Source of the DNA: Cyclobacteriaceae bacterium
GTDB taxonomy: Bacteria > Bacteroidota > Bacteroidia > Cytophagales > Cyclobacteriaceae
Assembly (NCBI GenBank): GCA_030589835.1
Contig: JAUUZS010000159.1
Location: 1-8,484 of the forward strand
Direction of reading: 5' to 3'
Length of the DNA stretch: 8,484 bases
Part shown: positions 1 through 6,534 of the stretch, one piece after another
Position numbering within the stretch: position 1 is the first letter of the stretch
Layout of the letters: the number at the start of each line of letters is the position of its first letter
Program-made: the position numbers and the translations under genes
The notes under the pieces: generated by a model
What the model was told of the DNA's origin: nothing
Seen by the model: the letters and a program-made list of their open reading frames with translations, nothing else
Databases searched by the model: none

Positions 1-37
1 ACTAATTATATACTTCCTGACTGAGCATCAAACCCGC

Positions 38-1081
38 TTAAATTCCCAAAGCATTTTTATTTCCTTCAACATCAACTCCTGAATCTGCAAAATCATCGAA
101 TGCTTTTTCTGTTTTTCTGATGATATGTTCTGCAATAAACGGCGCACCCTCAGCTGCACCATCTTCGGGATGCTTCAAGCAGCATTCCCATTCTAAAACT
201 GCCCAGCCTTCATAGTCATACTCAGCCAACTTGCTGGATATTGCCATGAAATCAACTTGTCCGTCCCCGAGTGAGCGGAATCGGCCAGGTCGCTCGATCC
301 AATTTTGATATCCTCCGTAAACACCTGCTTTACCGGAAGGATTAAATTCCGCATCCTTCACATGATACATTTTTATTTTGTCATGATAGAAATCGATAAA
401 CTTAATGTAATCCATTTGCTGAAGGACAAAGTGACTCGGGTCATAATTGATATTTACCCGGCTATGATTTCCTGTTGCTTCAAGAAATGCTTCAAAAGTT
501 AATCCGTCATGAAGATCTTCCCCCGGATGCAATTCGTAGCACACATCAACGCCATTTTTGTCAAATTCATCCAATATAGGCTTCCACCTTTTTGCTAATT
601 CTTCAAATCCCATTTCAACCAATCCTGCTGGTCTTTGTGGCCAGGGATACATATAGGGCCAAAGTAGCGCTCCCGAAAATGTGGCATGCGCAGTCAATCC
701 AAGGTTTTTACTTGCCCGGGCATTTTGCATCATTTGATCCGCAGCCCATTCTGCCCTTGCTTTTGGATTATTTCTTACTTCCGGAGCAGCAAACCCGTCA
801 AACATGGTATCATAAGCCGGATGAACAGCGACAAGTTGTCCCTGCAAATGTGAAGAAAGCTCAGTAATTTCCATACCTGAATTTTGTACGATACCTTTTA
901 CCTCATCAGCATAATCTTTGCTCTCAGAAAGTTTTTTAAGGTCCACACACCTTGCATCCCAGGTAGGAATCTGAACCCCTTTGTATCCGAGGTCAGACAT
1001 ATATTTGCATATATTTTCCAGATTATTAAACGGGGCAGCATCACCCATGAATTGTGCTAAAAAAACCGCTGGTCCTTTCAT
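38..1081 (-). CDS. Sugar phosphate isomerase/epimerase-like TIM-barrel protein
   Basis: A 347-residue cytoplasmic protein of the xylose-isomerase-like TIM-barrel superfamily (AP endonuclease family 2 fold), whose members isomerise or epimerise sugars, keto-sugars or inositol derivatives using a divalent metal. Candidate metal ligands lie at the ends of strands in the usual order: E183 (CYELHPGED), D214 (NYDPSHF), H240 (YHVKDAEF) and E297 (VLEWE), with H185, H217 and D243 close by. A GDGQVDF segment at 272-278 is also typical of the family. There is no signal peptide. The ATG at 1081 sits 21 bp after the stop of the oxidoreductase gene, so the two are almost certainly cotranscribed. Pairing with a Gfo/Idh/MocA dehydrogenase suggests oxidation followed by isomerisation of the same carbohydrate. 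The substrate cannot be read from the sequence; IolE/IolI-like or 3-keto-sugar enzymes are possible relatives. The length is slightly above the usual 270-310 residues, partly from a loop around 85-115 and a longer C-terminus. Confidence 0.88.
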   Translation of the reverse strand: MKGPAVFLAQFMGDAAPFNNLENICKYMSDLGYKGVQIPTWDARCVDLKKLSESKDYADEVKGIVQNSGMEITELSSHLQGQLVAVHPAYDTMFDGFAAPEVRNNPKARAEWAADQMMQNARASKNLGLTAHATFSGALLWPYMYPWPQRPAGLVEMGFEELAKRWKPILDEFDKNGVDVCYELHPGEDLHDGLTFEAFLEATGNHSRVNINYDPSHFVLQQMDYIKFIDFYHDKIKMYHVKDAEFNPSGKAGVYGGYQNWIERPGRFRSLGDGQVDFMAISSKLAEYDYEGWAVLEWECCLKHPEDGAAEGAPFIAEHIIRKTEKAFDDFADSGVDVEGNKNALGI

Positions 1082-1102
1082 TTTTTTATGATTTAATTAT
1101 TG

Positions 1103-2257
1103 TTAATCTATTTTTGTCCATGCAGCGTTATTTTGACCCGAATCAATTACGGCATCAATAAACTGCATGCCCCGCACACCTTCTTCCACCGATGGAAAAT
1201 CATTGTAAACGGGATCAACTTCAACTCCGTCTAATTTTGCCTGGACAACTTTAGTAAAGTTTTGATAAATATTTGCAAATGCCTCAAGATATCCTTCAGG
1301 ATGACCTGCCGGGGTTCTGGTATGGGCACCGGCAGCTTCACCCATATATCCCATTCCTGTCCGGTACACTTCCATTGGTTTTTCCAGCCATTTTACATAC
1401 ATCGTATTCGGATCATGCTGGTGCCATTGCAAGCTTCCTTTTTCTCCATACACCCTGATATTTATGGCATTTTCTTCTCCGGCACTGATCTGGCTACAAT
1501 GCAATACGCCTTTTGCCCCGTTGTCAAAACGCAATAATACATTTGCGTCATCGTCTAATAGCCTATTTTCGACAAAAGTACTGACATCGGCGCTGAGCTC
1601 GGTGATTTTAAGTCCTGTAATAGTTTCAGCCAGATTTTCAGCATGTGTACCGATGTCGCCAACAGAACCTGCTTTGCCCGATCTTTTCGGATCCGTTCTC
1701 CACGTGGCCTGTTGCTGGCCCGTTTGCTCTAATGGTGTGGAAAGCCATCCCTGAGGATATTCGACTACTACTTTTCTGATCTTGCCAAAAGTTCCTGAAG
1801 TACACATTTCACGCGCTTGTTTGATCATCGGATAGCCGGTATAGGTATGTGTCAAAGCGAAGGTAAGTCCGGTCTTAGCCACTAATTTTTTCAGCTGTAG
1901 TGCTTCATCAAGTGAGAAGGATAATGGCTTTTCACATACCACATGAAATCCGTTTTCCAAAGCCAGCTTTGCCGGCTCGAAATGCACATGGTTTGGCGTC
2001 ACGATACTCACAAAGTCCATACGCTCCCCTTCTGGAAGCTGACTTTCTTTTTCAAACATCTCGTGATAGGTTTTATAATTCCGCTTCGGGTTTAGATATA
2101 AATCCTCGCCAGAAAGTACAGCAATTTCAGGATCAACATGCAGGGCTCCGCATACCAATTCAATCTGACCATCAATTCCGGCAGCCATGCGATGCACGCC
2201 GCCAATAAATGCTCCCCGACCGCCACCAATCATTCCCATTCTAAGTTTTCTACTCAT
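1103..2257 (-). CDS. Gfo/Idh/MocA family NAD(P)-dependent oxidoreductase
   Basis: A 384-residue dehydrogenase that should oxidise or reduce a hydroxyl of a sugar or cyclitol using NAD(P). The N-terminal Rossmann fold starts with the glycine-rich loop MIGGGRGAFIG (residues 9-19), followed by a VTPNHVHFEPA segment at 86-96 and the family's EKP signature at 109-111, which positions cofactor and substrate. The C-terminal alpha/beta domain carries GDIGTHAENL (200-209), where D201 and H205 correspond to the usual catalytic Asp and His of the GDxGxH motif. There is no Tat or Sec signal, unlike the periplasmic branch of the family, so it is predicted to be cytoplasmic. It is the first gene of a minus-strand pair with the isomerase. 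The ATG at 2257 is preceded by a very AT-rich leader without a Shine-Dalgarno sequence, as is common in Bacteroidota. Family assignment is firm; the substrate is unknown, with inositol, levoglucosan-type and 3-keto-glycoside chemistry all possible. Confidence 0.92.
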   Translation of the reverse strand: MSRKLRMGMIGGGRGAFIGGVHRMAAGIDGQIELVCGALHVDPEIAVLSGEDLYLNPKRNYKTYHEMFEKESQLPEGERMDFVSIVTPNHVHFEPAKLALENGFHVVCEKPLSFSLDEALQLKKLVAKTGLTFALTHTYTGYPMIKQAREMCTSGTFGKIRKVVVEYPQGWLSTPLEQTGQQQATWRTDPKRSGKAGSVGDIGTHAENLAETITGLKITELSADVSTFVENRLLDDDANVLLRFDNGAKGVLHCSQISAGEENAINIRVYGEKGSLQWHQHDPNTMYVKWLEKPMEVYRTGMGYMGEAAGAHTRTPAGHPEGYLEAFANIYQNFTKVVQAKLDGVEVDPVYNDFPSVEEGVRGMQFIDAVIDSGQNNAAWTKID

Positions 2258-2359
2258 TTTTGGATATAATTTTTGTTTAAAAAAATAAATTAGTTGTTCG
2301 TTTATCTACACAATCGTGAAGTTGATATTATGAAATTTCATTTCATATGCATGAACATC

Positions 2360-2373
2360 AGGTTTTAAAACCT
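2360..2373. promoter_or_regulatory. Perfect 14-bp palindrome, candidate operator
   Basis: AGGTTTTAAAACCT is identical to its reverse complement over 14 bases. It lies about 100 bp upstream of the oxidoreductase start and about 275 bp upstream of the kinase start. A dimeric helix-turn-helix regulator could bind such a site. It is not followed by a T-run and has no loop, so it is a poor terminator. No regulator gene lies in the window, so the assignment is speculative. Confidence 0.3.
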
Positions 2374-2544
2374 ACTACCAATATTAAAAATTTTTAGTGA
2401 GAATATTATATATAAATTCGTTTTAGTCCTGGCTTTAATCAAAATAAATGAATCAGGGAGCCATATGATTTTAGTTTTGGTACACAGGAAAAATGAGATT
2501 AAGCTTCGCTGAACTACATGCGTACTCATTTCATTTTTTTATGG

Positions 2545-2575
2545 TTTCATGATGATCTATTGTGTATTACCTTTG
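2545..2575 (+). promoter_or_regulatory. Candidate Bacteroidota-type promoter for the kinase gene
   Basis: TACCTTTG at 2568-2575 matches the Bacteroidota -7 consensus TAnnTTTG exactly. TTTC at 2545-2548 differs from the -33 box TTTG by one base and lies exactly 19 bp upstream, the preferred spacing. Transcription would start near 2580-2583, giving a leader of about 65 nt before the kinase start codon. The consensus is established for the primary sigma factor of this phylum; its use here is inferred. Confidence 0.4.
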
Positions 2576-2648
2576 AAAGGTGTAGAATTGATCTTCTGCG
2601 ACAGAATATTGAGTATAATATGTATTCTTTTATAACAGTAGATTTGAG

Positions 2649-4691
2649 TTGAATAAATTAGTTTTAGGTGTTTATGTGGTATTAATTATGTCGGGCACAT
2701 TTGTGCGTGCGCATAATCCTGTAGTCATGATTAATGATAACCACACGTTTTATGAACCCACCCTCAATTCAGCAATTCTCATTGACCCATCCAATAAATT
2801 AAAAATCGGCGATATTATAAAAGCTGAGTATCAAAGTAAATTTAAAGCTAGCAGTAGTGGAATACCTGATTTTGGGTTGGTGTCTTCCAATATATGGATT
2901 AAATTTTCGGTGCAAAGCCTACTTGAATTTTCCCCCTATCTTGAAATAGTTAACCCTGCCTTAGATACAATTGAATACTTTTTATTCACTAAGGAGAGTC
3001 AATTATTACATCAGTATTTGACAGGAAATTTTACAAAAATCGAGGAACGAGCGATTCGAAGCGGCCAGATATTGATTGATATGAATCTTGACGCTAATAC
3101 CACCTACGTATGTTATCTAAAGATCAATTCCAGGACCTCGGTCACAGTAGTTCCTATGCGCATCGCATCAATAAAAAAATATTATGAATCCACCCATACC
3201 GAGTTCATTTGGCAGGGTTTGTATTTCGGGCTAATCTTGTTTCTTTTTGTCTACAACTTATTTTTGTTTTTTTCCTTAAAGGACGCAAACTATGTATATT
3301 TTGCTTTATTTATTGCCTGTATGGGGCTGCTTTTTGCCTTATTCAATGGATTTGGAACAATATACCTTTGGAGCAATTTCCCTCAATTTAACCAACTTAC
3401 TCCCTTGTTGGGTGCCTTGGCAGGAATATTCGTGATCTTGTTTTCGTCTAGTTTTTTGAATTCAAAGGAACAAACTCCAAAACTTCATACCTGGTTGTTG
3501 GCTCTGATCATATTTTATATCATAATTATCGGATTGAACTTAGCGCACATTCAAATTTTATCCTTTGAGTTGCTAGAGTATAACTCGACGGTTACGATTA
3601 TTTTCCTTCTGATAGTTGGTGTGAAGGCATGGAAAGGGGGTTTTCAACCCTCTAAATACTACTTATTGGCGTGGTTATTTTTTGTGACGGGATTTTTTAC
3701 TTTTTTGCTTCGGGAAAACGGGTTTGTTGAGAGCAATCCGTTTGTTGCCAATATTCTTCAAATAAGCTCTACGATTACTATTTTGTTTATCTCTTTTGCC
3801 TTGAGTAAAAAGATCAACATATACATTGCAAATAGAAATGAGGCACAGGACTTGGCGCTAAAAACTGCCGTCGAAAATGAAAAGCTTATTACAAACCAAA
3901 ATCAACTTTTGGAGGCGAAAGTAAACCAGCGTACCGAAGATTTGAAACAAACTATTTCTACTTTAAGCAAACAGCAAAAAGATTTGCATGAGGCCAACAA
4001 TTTTAAAGACAAGGTATTTTCGATCATTTCCCATGATCTTAATAGCCCCATCACCTCTCTTGCCGGCTTGCTAAATGTAATGAAGACCAAATCGCTGAAT
4101 GAGAAAGAGAAGGGTAAAGTTGTGGATTCTCTGGAGCAAGCCCTAAAAAGCACAAAATATCTCCTTGATAACATATTGGCCTGGGCTCACAAGAGTAATG
4201 AAAAAGAGCTGGAAGAAATTGAAGTGTATGAGCTTACTGAGGAAATATTCAATCTATTTAGCTATCAGGCAGAATTGAAAAGCATTAACCTGATTAATAA
4301 TATCGAGCGTGGGTTTCATGTTGAAGCGAATAAAAACATGCTTCAACTGGTGTTGAGAAATCTGGTATCAAATGCGTTGAAATTTACCAATAAATTCGGA
4401 ACTGTTGAAGTAAGTATGAAAAGGGATTATTTAAATCTGTTCCTTTTTATCAAAGATAATGGTGTAGGAATGTCAAGTAAAGTCAAAGACAATATGTTTA
4501 AGGCCAACAGTCATATTACTACAAGGGGAACAGATAATGAAAAAGGCACTGGGTTAGGGCTCAAGCTCTGCAAGGAATTTCTTGATAAATACAATGGAAG
4601 CCTCTTGGTAGAAAGTGTTGTGGGGGAGGGGACAACCTTTATCGTAAAATTAAAAAATGTGGTTCCTATTTCTGATGTTGTGATGAACTGA
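2649..4691 (+). CDS. 7TM-DISM membrane sensor histidine kinase
   Basis: A 680-residue inner-membrane sensor kinase that should autophosphorylate in response to an external signal and pass the phosphate to a response regulator. In order: signal peptide (1-21, cleavage after VRA); an extracytoplasmic beta-rich domain (about 25-180) resembling 7TMR-DISMED2; seven hydrophobic helices (about 187-390); a glutamine- and lysine-rich coiled coil (about 390-455); a HisKA domain with H-box FSIISHDLNSP, phosphoacceptor H462; and a HATPase_c domain with N-box NLVSNALKF (N571, N575), G1 box DNGVGM (D603) and G2 box GTGLGL (from G633). All catalytic motifs are intact. No receiver or output domain is fused and no regulator is adjacent. 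The start is taken as TTG at 2649 because an in-frame TAA at 2616 limits upstream extension, no ATG lies between, and this start gives a complete signal peptide; the next in-frame ATG (2688) would remove most of it. A link to the divergent sugar genes is possible but unproven. Confidence 0.93.
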   Translation: MNKLVLGVYVVLIMSGTFVRAHNPVVMINDNHTFYEPTLNSAILIDPSNKLKIGDIIKAEYQSKFKASSSGIPDFGLVSSNIWIKFSVQSLLEFSPYLEIVNPALDTIEYFLFTKESQLLHQYLTGNFTKIEERAIRSGQILIDMNLDANTTYVCYLKINSRTSVTVVPMRIASIKKYYESTHTEFIWQGLYFGLILFLFVYNLFLFFSLKDANYVYFALFIACMGLLFALFNGFGTIYLWSNFPQFNQLTPLLGALAGIFVILFSSSFLNSKEQTPKLHTWLLALIIFYIIIIGLNLAHIQILSFELLEYNSTVTIIFLLIVGVKAWKGGFQPSKYYLLAWLFFVTGFFTFLLRENGFVESNPFVANILQISSTITILFISFALSKKINIYIANRNEAQDLALKTAVENEKLITNQNQLLEAKVNQRTEDLKQTISTLSKQQKDLHEANNFKDKVFSIISHDLNSPITSLAGLLNVMKTKSLNEKEKGKVVDSLEQALKSTKYLLDNILAWAHKSNEKELEEIEVYELTEEIFNLFSYQAELKSINLINNIERGFHVEANKNMLQLVLRNLVSNALKFTNKFGTVEVSMKRDYLNLFLFIKDNGVGMSSKVKDNMFKANSHITTRGTDNEKGTGLGLKLCKEFLDKYNGSLLVESVVGEGTTFIVKLKNVVPISDVVMN

Positions 4692-4741
4692 TCTAAAACA
4701 ATGTTGTGAGGGTACAAACCATGGCAGAGAATGGAGTGGAC

Positions 4742-4770
4742 TATAGGGCACCTCTAATAACTCCATTTTG
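4742..4770 (+). repeat. Left terminal inverted repeat of the MITE-like element
   Basis: This 29-base arm pairs with 4883-4910 in inverted orientation. The outer 15 bases, TATAGGGCACCTCTA, match perfectly; two mismatches and one inserted base follow further in. Confidence 0.65.
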
Positions 4771-4882
4771 TTTCCCAACTTGGGCTTTTTCCCAGCTACT
4801 GTGTTACCAAAATACTCATTTAGCGGTGCTAAACTCCTTTTTTGGTGCCTTGTATCTGAAAAAAATACCTGCGTTGGTATTC

Positions 4883-4910
4883 CAAAAGGAATTAATAGAG
4901 GTGCCCTATA
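4883..4910 (-). repeat. Right terminal inverted repeat of the MITE-like element
   Basis: This 28-base arm is the inverted partner of 4742-4770. Its outer end, TAGAGGTGCCCTATA, is the exact reverse complement of the first 15 bases of the left arm. It is followed by TGATTG, which does not duplicate the left flank beyond a possible TA. Confidence 0.65.
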
Positions 4911-5158
4911 TGATTGACATTGGCCAATACGGCAGGCCGGGAAGTTTGGAAAACTAACTGAACGAAGCTTTTTTATTCTCTGCCCTAATCGGACATGCAG
5001 GCATTAATTTTGGCAGTGTGGTGAATTTGACGAGCTCTACAGCTAAGGCTTGTCGGAGTTATAAACCAGGTGACTGATGCAGAAGTTTGCACTGCTCGAA
5101 AAATGCGGAGCCCCGATGAGGTAGTTTCATCGGGACGGGCCTTATGGAAAGACAGACT
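4911..5158. other. Unassigned intergenic stretch between MITE-like element and adaptor gene
   Basis: These 248 bp contain no convincing gene on either strand. Together with 4692-4741 and the element between them, they fill the gap between the convergent kinase and adaptor genes. Visible structure is limited to the palindrome ATTGGCCAAT (4919-4928), a weak AGTTT/AAACT stem near 4944-4956 followed some bases later by a T-run, and the strong hairpin at 5112-5134 listed separately. In this operon type an inner-membrane transporter gene is often found at this position, but no recognisable remnant of one is present. Confidence 0.5.
5112..5134 (-). terminator. Hairpin, probable terminator of the TolC-adaptor operon
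   Basis: CCCGATGA (5112-5119) and TCATCGGG (5127-5134) form a perfect 8-bp stem around a 7-base loop. The hairpin begins 25 bases after the adaptor stop codon on the minus strand. In that direction a run of five T (plus-strand A5 at 5099-5103) follows about 8 bases after the stem, further away than in a classical intrinsic terminator, so it might instead be a dispersed GC-rich intergenic repeat or an RNA 3'-end stabiliser. Confidence 0.5.
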
Positions 5159-6529
5159 CTATTTGCTCTCTTCCTTATCTTTATCTTCTTTTTCAATTGT
5201 CAGATCACCATCTTTTAACCTTTTCGATACGGCTATAAAAGGGCCTTTAATGACTTTATCTCCTTTTTCTACACCACTAATAATTTCGATATTTTCAAAA
5301 TCACTAATTCCGGTCTCAACCTCAACCATTTTTGCCTTTCCTTCAACAAAAAGGAAAACAACCTCCACCGATTCCTCATTATTCTTTTCAACCTCAACAT
5401 CTGATTCCTCCTCATTTTCATCCGAATCTGCTTCGTCGTCATCTTTTGGTTTTTCGTTTGGGTTCCTTGTGGTAACCGACGCTAAAGGAATCGTAAGAAT
5501 ATCGCTTTTCACATCTGTTGTGATGTCAACACTGGCAGTCATCCCTGGCCTGAATGGTGATACAGAACCTTGCTCTTCGACAAGATCCCTATAGGATTCA
5601 TTAAGAATTCGGATGCGAACCTCAAATTCTGTCACCGCATCAGGAGAGGGTTTGTCATTCGCTGTATTGGCTATATTCGTAACAATGCCCTTAAATTTCT
5701 TTTCGGTATGCGAATACGAATCGACATCTATTTCAGCAGTGTCTCCAACAGAAACCCTTATGATGTCATTTTCATTTACATCAACTCTGGATTCCATTTT
5801 GGTGAGGTCAGCAATTCTTAGCATTTCCGTTCCCGCCATTTGAGCAGTACCAACAACTCTTTCGCCCAGCTCTACATCAAGCTTGGAAACAATTCCGGCG
5901 ATAGGAGCCCTGATGGTGGTAAACCTGAGGTTTTCTTCAGCCTCTCTTACAGATGCCTGGGCGCTGGCAACGATAAATACGGAGGCATTTACAGATTCCA
6001 GAGCCGATACCTTATCATTTTGAGCGACTCTATAGTTGGCTTCAGAAATTTCGAAGTCAACATCAGAAATCACATTTTCAGCCTTCAAATTCTTGTTTCT
6101 ATTATACTCACTTTGTGCCCTGATTAATTGTGCTTCTGATCTGGCTACCCGTGCTTTGGCGTCCGCTAAATTTGCCTTTTGCTGGTTAAGATTAGCCTTT
6201 GCACGTTCCAGGGAAGATTGGTAAATGTCGGGACGAATTTTGAGTAGAATTTCATCTCGCGCCACAGAATCGCCTTCTTCGATATTCAATTCAATAATTT
6301 CACCGGGCACATCTGGCGATATCTTCACTTCATATACAGGCTGAACCATGCCAGAAGCACTTACGGTTTCAATAATTCGTTCCAATTTCGCTTCAGCAAT
6401 TTCAACTTCAATTTCTTTTGCTTTACCAATCCATCCGGCGGACTTACCGATTATCGCAACTATTACCAGTACGACAACCAATCCAATCAGGATGTATAAT
6501 ACATTATTTGATTTCCTCTTTTTAGCCAT
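5159..6529 (-). CDS. MacA/HlyD-type periplasmic adaptor (membrane fusion protein)
   Basis: A 456-residue adaptor that bridges an inner-membrane transporter and a TolC channel in tripartite efflux. It has a basic N-terminus and one membrane anchor (about 10-28); the first half of a biotinyl-lipoyl-like domain (64-100, with SPDVPGEI and EEGDSV); a long alpha-helical hairpin (about 103-200); the second lipoyl half (203-240, with IRAPIAGIV and GERV); a beta-barrel (about 245-345); and a membrane-proximal domain. At the hairpin tip R144, L148 and S155 fit the R(x3)L(x6)S motif known to dock on TolC. Unusually, residues 358-388 form an almost wholly Asp/Glu/Ser/Asn insertion, and the C-terminus (446-456) is also highly charged. 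The ATG lies 5 bp after the TolC stop, so the two are translationally close or coupled. No lipobox is present. A MacB-like ABC permease is the usual partner for this adaptor type, but none follows. Family assignment is firm; substrate unknown. Confidence 0.93.
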   Translation of the reverse strand: MAKKRKSNNVLYILIGLVVVLVIVAIIGKSAGWIGKAKEIEVEIAEAKLERIIETVSASGMVQPVYEVKISPDVPGEIIELNIEEGDSVARDEILLKIRPDIYQSSLERAKANLNQQKANLADAKARVARSEAQLIRAQSEYNRNKNLKAENVISDVDFEISEANYRVAQNDKVSALESVNASVFIVASAQASVREAEENLRFTTIRAPIAGIVSKLDVELGERVVGTAQMAGTEMLRIADLTKMESRVDVNENDIIRVSVGDTAEIDVDSYSHTEKKFKGIVTNIANTANDKPSPDAVTEFEVRIRILNESYRDLVEEQGSVSPFRPGMTASVDITTDVKSDILTIPLASVTTRNPNEKPKDDDEADSDENEEESDVEVEKNNEESVEVVFLFVEGKAKMVEVETGISDFENIEIISGVEKGDKVIKGPFIAVSKRLKDGDLTIEKEDKDKEESK

Positions 6530-6534
6530 TTTGC

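Larger units (their letters stand above)
2258..2648. other. Divergent intergenic region with three palindromes
   Basis: These 391 bp separate the minus-strand oxidoreductase from the plus-strand histidine kinase and contain no credible gene. They are strongly AT-rich. Three perfect even palindromes lie within 67 bp: ATGAAATTTCAT (2330-2341), AGGTTTTAAAACCT (2360-2373) and TAAAAATTTTTA (2385-2396). The middle one, with GG/CC ends, is the least likely to arise by chance. They sit 73-139 bp upstream of the oxidoreductase start, suiting an operator for that gene, but function is only inferred. A TAGTTTTG sequence at 2472-2479 matches the Bacteroidota -7 consensus but has no -33 box at the right distance. 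No promoter for the oxidoreductase matching the consensus was found on the minus strand. Confidence 0.6.
4742..4910. mobile_element. MITE-like non-autonomous element with terminal inverted repeats
   Basis: The two ends of this 169-bp segment are near-perfect inverted repeats: TATAGGGCACCTCTAATAA (4742-4760) pairs with TTAATAGAGGTGCCCTATA (4892-4910) with one mismatch. The match continues inward to 4770 and 4883, giving about 26 matches over 28-29 nt with two mismatches and one single-base indel. The outermost bases are TATA at both ends, so a TA target-site duplication is possible; no longer direct repeat flanks the element. Inside are further pairings: a stem TTTAGC/GCTAAA (4819-4833), a stem AATACC/GGTATT (4864-4881), and TCCTTTTTTGG (4835-4845) against CCAAAAGGA (4882-4890). 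It is too small for a transposase and the reading frame across it resembles no known protein, so it is best read as a MITE or an internally deleted insertion sequence that would need a transposase acting in trans. It lies in the convergent gap after the kinase. The parent family is not recognised. Confidence 0.6.

Noticed and set aside
592..867. A 91-codon plus-strand frame opposite the isomerase
   Set aside because: It lies wholly inside the isomerase gene, whose family motifs are continuous across it; the antisense product resembles nothing.
2472..2479. TAGTTTTG as a second promoter for the kinase
   Set aside because: It matches the -7 consensus, but no TTTG-like -33 box lies about 19 bp upstream, and a better-spaced candidate exists closer to the gene.
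4742..4910. Complete insertion sequence
   Set aside because: At 169 bp it is far too short to encode a transposase, so only a non-autonomous element or remnant can be supported.
4706..4957. An 83-codon plus-strand open frame after the kinase
   Set aside because: It runs straight through the MITE-like element, using both inverted repeats as coding sequence (each arm can be read as E-L-x-E-V-P-Y), and resembles no known protein. It is best explained as a chance frame.
5070..5594. A 174-codon plus-strand open frame opposite the adaptor gene
   Set aside because: It is extremely rich in Ser, Phe and Thr because it is the antisense of the acidic Glu/Asp/Lys-rich adaptor C-terminus, which has clear family support.
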